A stretch of 64,000 nt of DNA from Amyloporia xantha (taxonomy: Eukaryota; Basidiomycota; Agaricomycetes; Polyporales; Adustoporiaceae), in contig JAYKKR010000028.1 of assembly GCA_036971615.1 (NCBI GenBank), positions 372,001 through 436,000 on the forward strand, in the 5' to 3' direction. The translations under genes and the position numbers were made by a program. Each line of letters opens with the position of its first letter. Positions within the stretch are counted from its first letter, which is position 1. The notes beneath the pieces are model-generated. The model saw only the letters and a list, made by a program, of their open reading frames with translations. It did not search any database and was not told the DNA's origin. Positions 12,276-25,232 of the stretch are shown here, in pieces.

Positions 12276-13950
12276 CATCTGACAGCATCTATCTCTCCGC
12301 TACCAACGGCAGCAGCACGTCGAACACTCTTCTATGACAAGACCCCTTTTCTGTATCTATATAGTTGACCTTCCAGTGGTCGCGAGGATGTCGGTGCCTA
12401 GCGCCCATTTTGTAGCTCTTGGAAATGTACCGAATATGACAAAGCTTAAATTGATGAACGTGACACGAGATGCGTGTTGTTGATCACCTGAATGACAAGT
12501 CCCGGTCGAGTGGTCAGGCTACTGAACTGCAATGTCTGACGGAGATGAAGTAAGCTGAAATGTCGCTGGGATTGGGATAATAGCCATTGAAGTGCTGGTC
12601 AAGAAGATATTGCCAAAAGGTGCAACGTGCAGCACGGAAACTAGGTCAGACGTTAATGAGGGGCCCTGCAGGCTCCGCTCATTCAAGCAGCAAAGTCTCC
12701 GCGTATCCGCCGATATTTACAATGGCTACTGACCTTACCTACATTTTTCGTCATGTCTCTACCTGTGCGATGTTGGGATTACCCAGTGATCATCCCTGAC
12801 ATTCTCAAGTGAAACTGTGATAACTAACAGTGCCTGAGGCCGAACCGACCCAGCCCCTCGCGTGTCCGGAGAGATGATGGGAAACCCTCATGACTGAACT
12901 CATATGCCAGTTTGATCGCATCGGGATCTGATATGCATAACAGAAATGGTAGCTCGAAGGATGGCAACAAGGTTGTGGAGCTGCCAGGGCGGCTTCGGAA
13001 CCAAGAGGTGGTGTTCGCCACGCCCCATACTGCCTGGTTTTCTTCAGGACGAGACCAAGACGACGAACGGCACGGTTCATGATCTTCGCCAGGATAGAAC
13101 CGGAGCTTTTTCATATGACGGTAGCCTAGGTCTCACTCGTAAGCTTGTGGTAACCAGTGCTCGTATTATAGAAGGCTAGAAACCAGTAGTTCGGCTGTTA
13201 TAATAGCACGCAACTGGTCATTTGTCATGTAAAAGTGAACCTGGTGCTTACATCGCGATACCTTCCTATAGCTAATCTCATTCCAAGATGAGCAAACACT
13301 TATAGTCGCAGTTCTGTGGAGCTTTTTGATGAGAGGGTTCAGCACGCACAACGCGATGTATTTCCTTATCGGCTATGAACGCCTCAGCAGCAATACGAGA
13401 ATTAGGTGACCGGAGTTCGAAGCTGTCACACGATATTATTTTCCAATTCAGAGCGCGCGTTTTCGCCTTGTTCATGGCCTGCCAGACGCCTGATTATCAA
13501 CCACATTTGCAGAAAGAGGAGAATTCGTGTTATGACGTACGGCTATCACATATCAGATGCTTGGAATTGGAGATGTCGGAGCCAAAAGCAAATATAGTCG
13601 GACCTGAAGACTCACATACCCCCTGTGTTAAGCTTTCCTTCATTCATGCGCCGGGCACTGTGCTGAATACGCGCATGCGGGGTACCATGATCCGAGCTAG
13701 TATATTGCAGAAGCTTCCAAGCTTCTACCACGTCTTGCAATATTGTGTGGTCAGCGGCACGGATAACTGCTCATGACTGAAACGCATCGAGAGCCATCAA
13801 ATGAGTCGCTGCTAGCTGGTCATGGTAAGTCCGATACAGGCGACTGACCTTATATAAGAGACTACCAGATTTTAGTCTGAGCAGCCTTGTCCTTCTTCGA
13901 ACCACTGATCGAGAATTCGGATTCTGTCTTTCTAGCAAGAATTGCAAAAC
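12276..13950. other. No gene recognised
   Basis: About 1.7 kb between ornithine aminotransferase and the Zn2Cys6 exons. Open frames up to 133 codons (13375-13776 on the plus strand) show no family signature or convincing splice sites. I saw no long inverted or direct repeat. Confidence 0.5.
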
Positions 13951-14285
13951 ATGTCAAGCTCTGAGCAAGTAAGTCCTCTGAGCTCCATGGCGAGCGACGC
14001 TCATGGGACTGAGCAAAGACTATCTCCAGGACACTACTAGCCATACCAACGACGGTGCTTCCGGCAGCGAACAGAGGCCTGAGGGGGAAGCTCCGGCAGC
14101 TGAGAGGATTCCGCGGAGGACGCCCATGGCTTGCCAATTCTGCAGAGGTAGACATATTCCAGGAACATTACTCGTCTAGTCTTTCTCATGCGGTGCGGCT
14201 TTGCAGGACGCAAGCTGAAGTGCGATGGTCGACAAACCTGTGCGAATTGTCAGCGCCGTGGTATTCCATGCAACTATGTCCCAGT
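13951..14285 (+). CDS. Zn(II)2Cys6 transcription factor, N-terminal exons only
   Basis: Three exons join in phase: 13951-13968 (MSSSEQ), 14030-14147 and 14207-14285. Together they encode the DNA-binding Zn2Cys6 cluster, ACQFCRG then RKLKCDG, then CANCQRRGIPC, with all six cysteines present and correctly spaced. The spliced N-terminus is followed by a GTGAGT donor at 14286. Beyond that I cannot build a convincing continuation. Fragments in several frames between 14300 and 14830 look faintly regulator-like but are broken by stops. The gene is therefore either longer with introns I could not place, or a decayed copy that kept only its DNA-binding end. Family assignment of the cluster is firm; gene integrity is not. 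Confidence 0.7.
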
Positions 14286-17200
14286 GTGAGTGAGCCAAGC
14301 GATTCCCGTCCGCTGACATGATGCACTGAAAGACGGCTGCGCGGCACAGGTCAGCGCAGAAATAGATGCTCTACCTTGCGCCCCAGGCCACCGTGTCTAC
14401 TGGCATCTGACATGCGCAGGCTCTCCGTGATCTCCTTACCAGAGGGACAGCTTCGAAGAGTTATGCTAGTAATGACAGCCACTATGCCTAATCCGCCTCT
14501 TTCTCTTATTTGTCAGCATAATGCCAGATTATCGTGCTCTTGCTCAATGCGGATCAACCTCGAGGAGATACGATCCCGTTCTAACTGAATTGATCTGTGC
14601 ACGATGAGACCACGTTTCCGATACTACTGACCCTGTCGTCTAGCGGCCACCCAGTGTGTTGGTTAGAGAACCCTACAGAGCGCTATAGAACGCTATTGAG
14701 CGCTGCACAGAGCATATAGTTCATTGCAGCCGGTCTGAGGTTTCCCCATACATCACTAAGGTCTCAGGGAGAGCGAGACCCATGAGGATGGACGCGCCTA
14801 AGAAGGTAACCCTTGATCTTGACGATAATGAATAGTATGACTGTTATGCGGTCCAGTTGTCAGTTCGTGCGGCACGTAAATTCTAAGGCACGAGTCACCA
14901 TTGTAGCGAATACACCATCTTCCTACGCACAGCCATACCCTTGTCATCGCACGCCGGCGAATGCACACCGAATTGTGGTTGAATGGAGATTGGACGAGCC
15001 TACGGATGAACAACATGATTGTGAACAGGGAGTAATAATGTTCGATCTCTTGGAACATCTGTCGTCTTCTCGCACGCATCCGTCAATCTTAGACGGGTGG
15101 TTTATACTCAGAACGGCATATGTCTCGAGTCGGCCCTATATATCCCCGGTCAACGTCAGCTTACACAAGTCCGCATACGACTCACCTTCACCTTTTGGAA
15201 GCCCCTCACCTCTTGAAAGGCCCTCTACTCAATGTACTAGAAGCACCTGGAAGCTTCGAGGCCATCAGACAAACCGAACCCGATCTTCTTGTTTCCATTT
15301 AATGGGGATACAGAGTCCAGACTGGGTTTTGTGGCGAGCCCGCAGACAAGAGGTGCACAACACCGTCAAAGACATTAGGATGGCGGTGATAGCACCATTG
15401 GAATTTGGACCTACTTAACGAATGCGACACCGCCATCACTGGGCGCAGTGTTCGATCGTGACTTGCGGCTTCAAGCGCTTGCGACGGTACCGGTGGTCGA
15501 AATGCTAGGAATCTACCGCCAGACACCAAAGGTCGGTCGAAATTAAGTAGTGCGAGCAGACAGTTGTCATCATTCCGTTTTTTTCACGCATTGACAGAGC
15601 CGCAATGACTGCTGACGATTAATATTCAAGTTGGACATTTTCATGACATATAGCGGCATTCCCGCCACTACAGCTGCTGTCAATGATAAAGACAAGCAGC
15701 AATTGTCATTTCAAAATTTGAATGGCCTTGTCATACTTCTGTCCGTGAACTCATAGCGCGACCTGCAGATATGATGACGGCTTGTGAGTCCTGAATCTTC
15801 CTAATGTTTCCCATGCAGACATGCTTCTCAGGCTGTCGTTCGAAGCCATATCTAGATGGCAGAACCTACATTTGCTCTCATTATAGCCTCGAATCAAGGT
15901 GACGTACAGATACAACAGCCATCGGCCCGATGTACAGCAAGCACTTTGACTGCCGAATTCAAGTTCGACCGAGCATACGGCGCCTTCCCTGAACCGAGCT
16001 GAGATCCATAAGCTGGACGCGAACTGCTCGAGTTCAGTAGCATACCTCTGATGGGTTTCTGCATAGGATTAAGGCTGGACCTCTTATTCGAATAACTTAT
16101 GCCGACATTCGCCTTGCGAGTTGGCCTGACGCACTCGATACGTATGGATAGCATGTTCGTGTCTATCCATGCATGCACTCGACGTTACAGGCTCAAAACA
16201 CCAGCAGCAGCAGCAGTGCTACAACCGAGTCAAGATACGGAGATTCTAACAAGAGGGTCAGTGACGTTATCACCATCCGTAAGATTTATTTTTCAAGCTA
16301 TGCCGGAACGCATCTGTCACAAATTATAATAACTGAATTCGCTTGTGGGTGACCTGAAAGATGGCAAGTACAATCGAGAAGAAATCAGGGATATGATAAA
16401 CGATGCTATTTTAAAGCGTGTCGCGCCAAAGGCCAATCACACTCCAAATGGATGTTATAAGGAGACCTGCAGATGATCACGACATGTCAATTCCGCTGTC
16501 GCAAAGTATGAAAGCATACACACCAAGCCACAGAATCATACCCAATCTCGCACTCTGCAAGGCATTGCGCTAAGATGTAGGCTGGTTAGGTCACAAAATA
16601 GCGAGTGAATATGCGTAAACTCACGCGGTCGGGGTCGCCGGTGCTGTAGCCAATTGTGTAAATGATGCGTGACAAGGTCCAGGTGCCGCACAAAGACGCA
16701 GCTACCAGTGGATGCTGCACAGACGTAATAACCGTACTAGAAGGATCGACATCGAATATCTACATCATTCACACCATATTCATCACGAGTGTGTGCGCAC
16801 CTGAACACAATTGAAGGTAGAAACTCGAGCGTATTTTGGTGGGCACCTGTCCATAATTTAAGAAATACGTTTCACGAAGACTACCAACGGCATACGTTGG
16901 ATGCAGTTGAAGACATTCGCTTCCTTCGACGCAGCTACTTCAGCCTTCTCCGCGTAGACTAGAAAGCGTCGATGAGTAAGAGGCACTAGTGGTAAATTCG
17001 TTCCCTCACCTTGAGGGTATTGGATCCCAGAGCGTGCGCGTGCACGGCCAATTTTCAAAACCTGCCAAAGGGGCAACCAAAGGAGTGAAAGGATAGCAGC
17101 CGCTGGGTATACATGACTGCACACAGACACAGTCGATCAGCACAGTGCACATTCCAGGATTATAACTAGAACTGACTCTCGAGAAAGCACGATCGAGGTC

Positions 17201-17816
17201 GACATTGTATGTGATTGAGTAGCGGGAAGTTGGACTCCGGCTGCTCTGGCGTCCAGTGTGCTGAAGAATTCTCTTAAACACTCCAGGCCCGCACAAATCG
17301 GGATTTGTAAGTCGAAAGAAGTACGTCAACCCAAGCTTGGTCAGCTCTGCTATACTGCGGTTTATAAAGCACAGAAAGTACGAATGCACCCGGCATTGGA
17401 CCTTAGCGATGGGAAGATGATCGCCACCCGCCGGCTTTCGCGTAGTGCAGTCTCAAATGAGCGCCCATAAACATAACAATATCTATTCTTGTCAAGTCCG
17501 TAGGGATTACATCTCCGTTTCTATCACAGATCCTCTTTGCATCAGCAGAAATATAGAGGGTATAGCATCGTAAATAACGTATCACGTATCTTCACAGCAA
17601 AGACAGTGGACGGCGATGCATCTGCTTATCTTGTGGGACCTCATATTCACAAGTATAGATAGTGGAACACCACAGCGCCCGGAGTGGATATGTAGCAGTC
17701 GCTTGGAATTCGGCTGGCGTTGGCAGGAGCGTGTATTTTCACTGCCTGTACCATGGTCGACGTGCGTAAAATGTTGCAATCGGTGCTTCCGTGTCGAAGA
17801 AGCTTTTCCACACGTG
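14286..17816. other. Gene-poor stretch with possible decayed coding remnants
   Basis: The first 500 bases may contain broken remains of the Zn2Cys6 gene, with short open pieces in different frames. The rest holds open frames up to 201 codons (14813-15418) without recognisable motifs. A short CAG tandem (five copies) lies at about 16204-16218. No terminal repeats or transposase motifs were identified. The region ends at the stop codon of a minus-strand membrane protein gene. Confidence 0.45.
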
Positions 17817-20632
17817 CTATGAAGCAGTCCTGTATTCCTCCACCTGCGCAGCCGGACTAGGACTGGACCGAAGGTACTCCTGGTCGTACGCGTTTGCCTC
17901 CCGGGTATCCTCTGCAGGCGACGCAAGTGCAAGCGCAGCATCCAGGCTATTTGTTCGGCTCCGGGTGGAAGGTGTGCTGGTGCCCGCCTCACTCATGCTT
18001 AAATTATTCGACCGTGTGGATGGCCGCGACAGGTGGTGGGGGCCTGGGGACGCGCGCCGTGCGCTCGATCCTGACCGTCCCGACGCCAGGCTCATCACTT
18101 CCCGAGAGCCCAGCGACTCGATTGTCGGCATCCGGTGGACCGTCCGCCCCAGCACCGGCACATAGTCGTCGTCCGGAGCGCCTGCATAACCTGGATGCGC
18201 CTCGTGCTCGTCGTCCATCGCTGGAAAGGGCGCGACGTAGTACCCCGGCCTGTCATTCTGCGCCAGCTCGATGCCTTGCTCAGTCTCGCGGGAGATTTCC
18301 GAGACGAGCGACCGGAAGTGCTCCGCGAAGCTGCTCAGCTCGCTGTCCGAAAAAGACGAATGCGGATCGTTTGCCTCCATGTCGAGTGCGTGTCCGGCTC
18401 CAGGACTGGTGGGCGAATGCAAGGAGGCGTACGTCCCTGGTATTCGCCCCACCTGCCGCCCGTATCGATCGGGGTCAAAGCTAGCCCGAAGGTCTTCCTC
18501 GGAAGAGTTGGATGATGCATCCCCTCTGTCCACAGGCAGCACGGTCGGAGAACCCGGGCCTTTCTCCCCTCTGGGTGGCGACGCGGCAGAGGGCAACTGA
18601 TACACATCCCTTGACGTCCCCGCGGGGAAATTATGTGTTGAGTTCCGCCAACGTGAGCTGCGTAAGGGACGGTCTTCACCCGCACTGCCGTAGCTCTCGG
18701 TGGTGGTGTGCCCTTCTGACGTAGAGATGGACGGCTGCCGGCCGATCTGCGCTATCGAGACAGGCGAGGCAATGAGCGCCGCGGACATCGGAGGGAAACT
18801 CCGAGATGAGGATGCGGTGGCCGTGGTGGAAGGTGAGGACATGCCTGACCGAGGACGCGAACGGCGTCTGCGCCTTGAGGGTTGCCTCGTGACGTCGTAT
18901 TGGTAAGAGGTCAAGTGGTAGCCAACCTTGACAGCAGAATTAATATCAGTCCCGAAGGAACGAAGTGGTTCAAGCAAAGAGGGAGATCGAAGGGACATAC
19001 GAGGACGATAGCAGTAAGGACCAGGCGGACGGTAGCTCCTGCAAGCCAGTAGCCCCAGGCCGGGCTTCGGCCACATTCTGCGCCAAGGTCAGACCAGAAG
19101 ACGTCAATGTCCCAGTGACACCGGCCAAGCAGCGTGTCGACGGCGCTGGGGGCATGTCTCCATAAGAAGACGAAAATAAAATTTACAACGGCTGGACCGA
19201 GTAGCAAAGCAGACGACGAATAACTTAGTACAGCCTGTAAGACGACGTAAGGCGCCTTGGGTCTGTATATCCAACCCAGGCGTGGAGCAAGCGATTTGAC
19301 AGCGAGAGAAACGAGGACAAGGGTGAGTGAAAGAGCGGTGCTCGTGCCGAGCGCAAGCAGAATTATCTGTCGAACGTGGTACCGGTAAGTCGTGAATGCA
19401 AGAAAGTAACGAGTGGTGTTGTATATTGCCCAGCAGCCTGGATCAAATTTATCTCAGCGTGAGTTAGGGTTTTTCGACGAAAAAGGGATGGGCATAAGCA
19501 TATCAAGGGCGCTAGTGCTCTAAGAAAAAGTCACCGCCGGTCTTCCTCACAGAGCACACACCTCTGACATTATGTGACACCGAGGTCCGTGCTGCGAGGC
19601 CGGGCTGAAGATGTCCCGCCCAATGGGATACCAGCAAATACAAGGAGGATCTCCTCCCCAGGTATTAGACTGGCCGCTATACAACTCCACTCATCTGCGA
19701 GATTTCTCCCCGCTGAAGACAGCGGCTCATGGTCAATATTATTGTCCTACGACTCATGTGCAGCGGGTCGATCATCGGAAGTCCCAATAGTTGGTATTAT
19801 GCTGGGCTAGGCTTCCAAACCTGAGTCCGGCCAAGACTGTGGCATTGGACCGCAAGTCCGGTTGAACAGCCTAAAAGATCGGGGCTCGGGCCTGCCAAAG
19901 AAACTGGTGAAGCTGTGTTTTCACCACCACCATTTTCCAAAAGCCCCGATCTCAGGCAAACCTCTGGCCAGACTGAGCAAAGCTATGCTTAAACTCCGGG
20001 CTTGACACGAAGGCGTTCGAAAGCCCACGCCATGCATCGCATTCAATTGTTTGGAACGATTGAACAAGCTGCCCAATGCCCGCCATGAGTCCTCGGTAGG
20101 TGTTACCAACCTGACGTCGATGACCGTATAATTGAGAGCCCACTCAACACAATGCCTCCGCCCATTCGCCACAGATTGGCAACGACGATCGAGCGAAGTC
20201 TCCAATTGCAAGTTCCGCGCGAATGAGTTGCTCACCTATCACTGTCAGCAGCGTGTGTCCTGCCCATCTTAGTGCACGCAGCCTCCGGCGCACCTTGCGT
20301 TCCCACCGACTCCTGCGCTCGCTGGGTGTCACCGGATCGCCTTCTAAGCTCAGCGGCTGGTTGGAGGGGCTGCTGGGGCTGCTCAAGTAGCGCGGCTGCC
20401 TCGCGAGCAGGTCCAGATACGCCGACGACTCGGCATCTGGCGGATGGAGAAGGGGCTCGGTCGGATGGGAATGATCCGAGTTGGACGCGGTCCGTAGGGT
20501 GACAGTCGAAATGGAGGACAATTGTCGGGGGACATGGATAGATGAACGAAAGCTGGGCGAGGCATGGACTAGAACTGGTGGCGTAGACGGCTCGGGAGTA
20601 AAAATGGCCTGGTGGAGGTACAAGGCTGCCAT
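17817..20632 (-). CDS. Uncharacterised multi-pass membrane protein with Ser-rich tail
   Basis: Three exons, 20632-20236, 19437-19001 and 18926-17817, give 647 residues with exact phase agreement. Exon 1 encodes a soluble Ser/Pro-rich N-terminus ending in a basic patch (RRSRWERKVRRRLRALRWAG) and the start of a hydrophobic segment. Exon 2 encodes about four membrane segments; the clearest are around IILLALGTSTALSLTLVLVS and LLGPAVVNFIFVFLW. Exon 3 starts with a polybasic run (RRRRRSRPRS) and continues as a long Ser-, Pro- and acid-rich cytosolic tail. I recall this architecture in unnamed agaricomycete proteins and assign no function. A receptor-like or trafficking role would be guesswork. The first intron is 798 bp. 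An alternative in which exon 1 is a separate gene is less likely, because splicing restores a continuous membrane helix. Confidence 0.78.
19438..20235 (-). other. Unusually long (798 bp) intron
   Basis: The donor GTGAGC and acceptor ATCCAG match the reading phase exactly, and a CTAAC branch-like motif lies about 26 bases before the acceptor. Almost every other intron in this window is 44-95 bp. Inside is an 11 bp inverted repeat (arms AGATCGGGGCT near 19877-19887 and its complement near 19942-19952). No open frame inside resembles a known protein. An old insertion inside a normal short intron would explain the size. Confidence 0.6.
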
Positions 20633-21215
20633 GGCAATCCAAGTTCAGAGATATAAGTTAAGCAAGACTTGGAAGTGGGATGAGTGCCTCTCGAGCTTCC
20701 CCATTGACTGCTGGCTGTATGTATGGGCAGCAGTTGCCTTCCGTAGGTAGACTCTCAGGTGGTGGGAGACACAGACCCAATGCCAAATATCCCTCAGCCA
20801 GAGTAGAGTCGGCCCAGGCCACTCAAATATTATTTAAGCACGAGTTATGAGCGTGGTGGTACAGCCCCTAATTTAGCAAGAAGGATGATGTAGGTTGCCA
20901 GGCACGAAGGTATTTGACTTTAAGAAGTCCAATATTTGGTAGTGGGGTTGTGCTGGATGAGTGTCGAGGCAAGCACGAGCCAGGATGGTGGCGGCGGGGG
21001 GAGGTGGCCACAATTCTCGGAAGAGCTCAACCTTGAATACAGCATGAACATTGCAGTACTAGTCAATTTCCGGCGGTACAATCAAATTAGCCTATCGCGA
21101 CAGGGGTCACAGGAGTAGATGATAAGTATGGTATACAGGTGTTTCTTCGATGGCACAATAATGACTTCATTATCCAAAACATTCCGGCAGAACGTAAGAT
21201 GAACATAGATAATTG
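20633..21215. other. Intergenic, no gene recognised
   Basis: This 583 bp stretch lies between two minus-strand membrane protein genes. It should hold the promoter of the downstream gene (ATG at 20632) and the 3' end of the upstream one. I see no repeat or RNA gene in it. Confidence 0.5.
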
Positions 21216-22638
21216 TTACGATAGGGCACCCCACAGGGCCAATCCCGCAAACACACTCCCGAGGCCCACCAGCAGGCCCACATACGCCGTGCTATGCACG
21301 CCGATATTGCGAAGAACAGGCGGCGTATGTAGTAACGCGAGGAAGAGGTGCAGTAGTGCGACGACGGGGAACGTGATGGCGAACGCGCGATTGGTATAAA
21401 TTGGAGGCACGTCGCCGTCCGGGAATGCGATGCGGGAGCGGAGATATGATGCGGCTATAACGAGAGTGAGGCCGACTGAGAGCACGAGCGCATCAATGCG
21501 CTGCAGGCAGGACACGAACACCGGGATCCTCTGCGCAGGACATCAGCAAGCGGGAGCTGCAACGGAAGAGGCACGTACGATCGGAGGCATGCCGTAGATC
21601 TCCTCCAGTTCTTCCCGGTCCCTGAGTCGCACCAGCTGCTCCAGGTCCTTGTCTACTGCTAACTTCACAGCGGCCTCGACGCTCCTCGGCCGCAGATCGT
21701 CGTGGTGCGACGTCTGGCTCCGGTCCCAGCTGCCACGATGGCCGTCTCTCCACTGTACGAGCATGTCCTGCACCCTTTCTTCGGGGACCATGACCTCCCG
21801 GTACAGCGCAAGCTGCTCGTAACCTTGCGCAATGCCTACCGCGACGTCCGCCGCCGCCCACCCGAGCGCCACCCACCAGACGCGGTAAAACGCGGGGTCG
21901 CGCCAGGTCGGCAGTGGGTATTGCATAGCGTGGCGGATGTGGAGGATGGGCAGCGCGGAAAGACGCAGCAGCTGGCTAAGGAGCACGTAGATGGTATTGA
22001 ACAGGGAAGTCTGGAGGAGCGGCGAGCGGATGAGGGAGCAGAGGTTAAACAGTGGGAAGCGGAGGAGATAGGACAGGCTCCACAGGGCTGCAGAGACGAG
22101 TACCTCAGGCAAGGGTGACGGAAAGTACCTTGAGTATGTCGGCACCCCGACGTGTCGACTGTGCCATATTGCAGACGGGAGGACCGACAGAATCACGAAT
22201 ACCAGTGCGGAACTCAATGGTACAAACGTATAGAGCATCACTTTCTGCTTGTATGATCCTGCACTCCATGAACACTTGGGTTAATAGTCAGCCTGTGTGG
22301 TGAAGTTACTCACCTATGTAAAGTCCTCGCTCTTCGAGATCCCATTCGTCCCGTTCCGCCTCTGCGGGCACATCTCCATCCATAGGCGCGTCTTCAGGCA
22401 CCCTGCCGAGCAGACTGTCCCTTCTATACCTCTCAGGGCTCGTCCGTATACTGGACGTACCCACATCTGTCGCGCCATAGCTTGTATGAGTTGTTGACGG
22501 CACGGAAAGTGTTAACAGCGGTCTTCGGCCTATGGAGTCCTCATCCTCAGCAATCGGCACGGTTACACCAGCCGCTTTGTCTTTGCTAGACTTTGAGAAT
22601 GGTTCCATTGCTGCATTGACGACCGACCGGAGACTCAT
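21216..22638 (-). CDS. Uncharacterised multi-pass membrane protein
   Basis: Three exons, 22638-22314, 22258-21579 and 21530-21216 (introns 55 and 48 bp, phases consistent), 439 residues. The N-terminal ~110 residues are soluble and acidic. Hydrophobic stretches follow: LYTFVPLSSALVFVILSVL, a segment around VLVSAALWSLSYLLRFPLF, and three near the C-terminus (SVGLTLVIAASYL, AFAITFPVVALLHLFLALL, YVGLLVGLGSVFAGLALWG). A charged cytosolic segment rich in Glu and Arg separates the two hydrophobic groups. I recall no characterised homologue and give no function. The protein resembles conserved, unnamed basidiomycete sequences. The ATG at 22638 is the first in frame. Confidence 0.75.
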
Positions 22639-23836
22639 AAACACAGAGGAAAGGTTGTGGCAGAACGCAAGCTAGGTACGGTACATATAGTTACAGCCCA
22701 TGCAAACACTAAAACAAGTCAGGATGGAATTTTCGATTCATTCAGATTCGGACTCACCCGAGAGCGTGTTGAAAGCGAATATGAGTACTGATCACAGTTG
22801 CAGATATTCAATCTTATACGTTGGCAAAGGCGACAGCCACGACGTGAAAAACTGAGCAGTATGAGATTCGGGACTGAATTCAAATTCAGGTGTACTCATC
22901 ACAAACACCGGTACCGAATTCACCACATGCATAAATCGAAGTGGAGACAACATCATTGATTGACCTAAGCCCATACATGCCCACAAGTTCTACAAACATA
23001 CAAGAACACACTACGGCATAGACACAGACAGCGTGCATTTCGCCCTCGCGGCTGTGGTAGTTACGGTATCACTGACCTGGAACAGAACCAATGTCAGAAC
23101 GAGTTATGAGGCCAGACAAATACTCATAGCAAGAATAAAACTCAGGTACTCGATGCATATCAACAAGCACCCAAACCCATCTCCATTTTGTACACAGGAG
23201 ACTTTGGTATAGGCAGGGGGCATTCGTGTCCGCCCATCGAACGAATATCATCCGTGTAGAAGAGATGGTACAATGAAAATATGCTCACCTGAAGGATTTC
23301 CCAACAACAATACAAGAAGTGTGCAGTCTGATAAGCAAGGAATCAGCACTGCAGATGGACTACTCGGACTACAAGCAGAAGGAATGGGTCAGCCAAGGCT
23401 GAAACTAGATTGATTTTTGTCCACATTGTGTATTTCGGAGTAAAACGGTTATAGAGAAATCATCATAGAGATAACATATGTTCAGAAGATACTCACGACT
23501 GAGAAAAGAGTAGCAAAAGCAGAACAAACAGTAGGAGGAGAATGGTGGACGACTCGTCACGAAAGTTTGCCGTTTTGACGTGTTCGGTCGTTGCCGTGCA
23601 CTTCGGCCATTGCCGATCGGTCAGATCTAAGCTATTTCGACGATAGACGCCGGTCTCAGGATTGCTTGAATCTTCGAGCATATTCTTTTTTGAATTTATG
23701 TATCTCTAGGACGCTGTACTCTTTCTACTGTTTCGCTTACGACCTTTCTCCTCTGCTGGCTGTATTTCTATCCGACGCGACTGTCAAGACCAATCTACCA
23801 ATCTAACAGGCACACCTATATTGCACCTAATACATC
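22639..23836. other. Intergenic with many minus-strand splice-like signals
   Basis: About 1.2 kb between divergent genes. On the minus strand, GTGAGT-like donors recur (complements near 22755, 23286 and 23493), as if a transcript with several small exons ran here. No protein could be assembled. A 5' UTR with introns for the membrane protein gene below, or a non-coding transcript, would fit. The last 100 bases should be the FES1 promoter. Confidence 0.35.
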
Positions 23837-25232
23837 ATGGAGAGTCTTCTGCGCTGGGGTATCCAGCACTCTACCGGAAATGAGAACGGACAGCCCATGC
23901 CTCCTCCTCGCCAAGATCTGGACCCAGGCATCATCGACGCAATATTGGGCAAGTCGGATTCAGAACTGATGAAAGAGGCGCTAGCGGTTGCAATGGATGA
24001 GACAAAGGGCGAGGATGAGCGGGTACAGGCATTGGATGACTTCGAAATGGTAGGTCCTACCCCTTTATAGCGCCATTTATGCGTATTTATTTTTCAATAG
24101 CTCGTCGAACAGATCGACAATGCGAACAGTGAGTAATTGTATCGATCTCCTTCGTCGCAGTGCTTACAGTCGCCTATAGACATTGTGAAACTGAACATGT
24201 GGGAGAAACTACACGGCCTTCTCACGTCATCTTCCTCAACAGATGCGGTGAAGATGCAGACGCTCTGGGTTGTCGGTACTGCGGTACAGAACAATCCATC
24301 CGCTCAGGCTTCGGTAAGGGTGCTCTCTACAGTGGCCCTACACATTTGATCAACTCAAAAATGAATTCCCAACAGTGCCTCTCCTTGCTGCCTATGTCGA
24401 CGTTAGTTTCGTTCCTGGACCCTTCCGTGAAATCAGGAAAACTTCGATCGAAGGCGATTTACGCACTTTCGGGGCTCCTGAAACATAATGCACCCGCCGT
24501 TAGACAATTCCAGGATGCGAATGGCTGGCAGGCGCTCAAAACCGCGTTAGAAGGTATTTCCGAAACAATCGGCGCATTTTCAATGTCTATGGAATCTAAT
24601 CTCAGTTCCTCGACAGATTCCGACATCACGGTTCGCCGAAAGACAGCTTTCCTTCTCAACACTCTGATCATACCGACACTCTCAGCAACCCATCCTAGAC
24701 AAACACCTCCCAATGCCCCTGTCTCCGCTTCCACCGCTCCTGCTACCTCAAATACAAGCGTAACATTGCACGCCTCCGCCGCGGAGGCGTCCGGCGGCAA
24801 CGATCCAGTACATCCGAATTCACATGCAGCTATGCTGTCTGATCCGTCATCCTTCTCAACATCCCCTGCAGCTCTCCAAGCTTTAGAGGAACATGGCCTA
24901 TTGCAAGCATTGGTCTCTGCGATGACATCGCCTACACCATATGGCGCGGATGGCGAGAGCGAGGGTGATGCTGACTTTGACGAGAAAGTAATGAGGTATG
25001 AATCGTTTTTATGGCTACTGAGCGGCTTGTAATTATTGATAATCCCGAATTTCTCAGGTCTTTGCATACTTATGTCACGTCTTGTAACGGCAGGTTCTCT
25101 GAGGAGCAAAAACGGGAGCTCCAGTCGTATATCCAGAGTGAAACGGTCAAAGCGGGAAGTGACCAGCATGCAGCGGAGAAATGGGGTCTGACAACGGACG
25201 AATTCAGGGCATTCAAGCAAGCAATAGAGTAG
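23837..25232 (+). CDS. FES1: Fes1-type Hsp70 nucleotide exchange factor
   Basis: Fes1 (HspBP1 in animals) is an armadillo-like cytosolic factor that releases ADP from Hsp70. Five exons, 23837-24049, 24101-24128, 24180-24313, 24376-24995 and 25058-25232, give 389 residues. The N-terminus starts MESLLRWGIQHS and continues with LVEQIDNANN, characteristic of the family. The helical repeats include MQTLWVVGTAVQNNPSAQ and KAIYALSGLLKHN. A Ser/Ala-rich linker of about 120 residues sits inside the fourth exon and is probably an unstructured insertion relative to yeast Fes1. Exon 2 is 28 nt. The C-terminal helices (LQSYIQSE to FRAFKQAIE) complete the domain. Confidence 0.93.

Noticed and set aside
16204..16218. 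CAG tandem repeat of five copies
   Set aside because: Too short to be a meaningful microsatellite and not inside a recognised gene.
24459..25220. 253-codon open frame on the minus strand
   Set aside because: Antisense to FES1, with no family resemblance.
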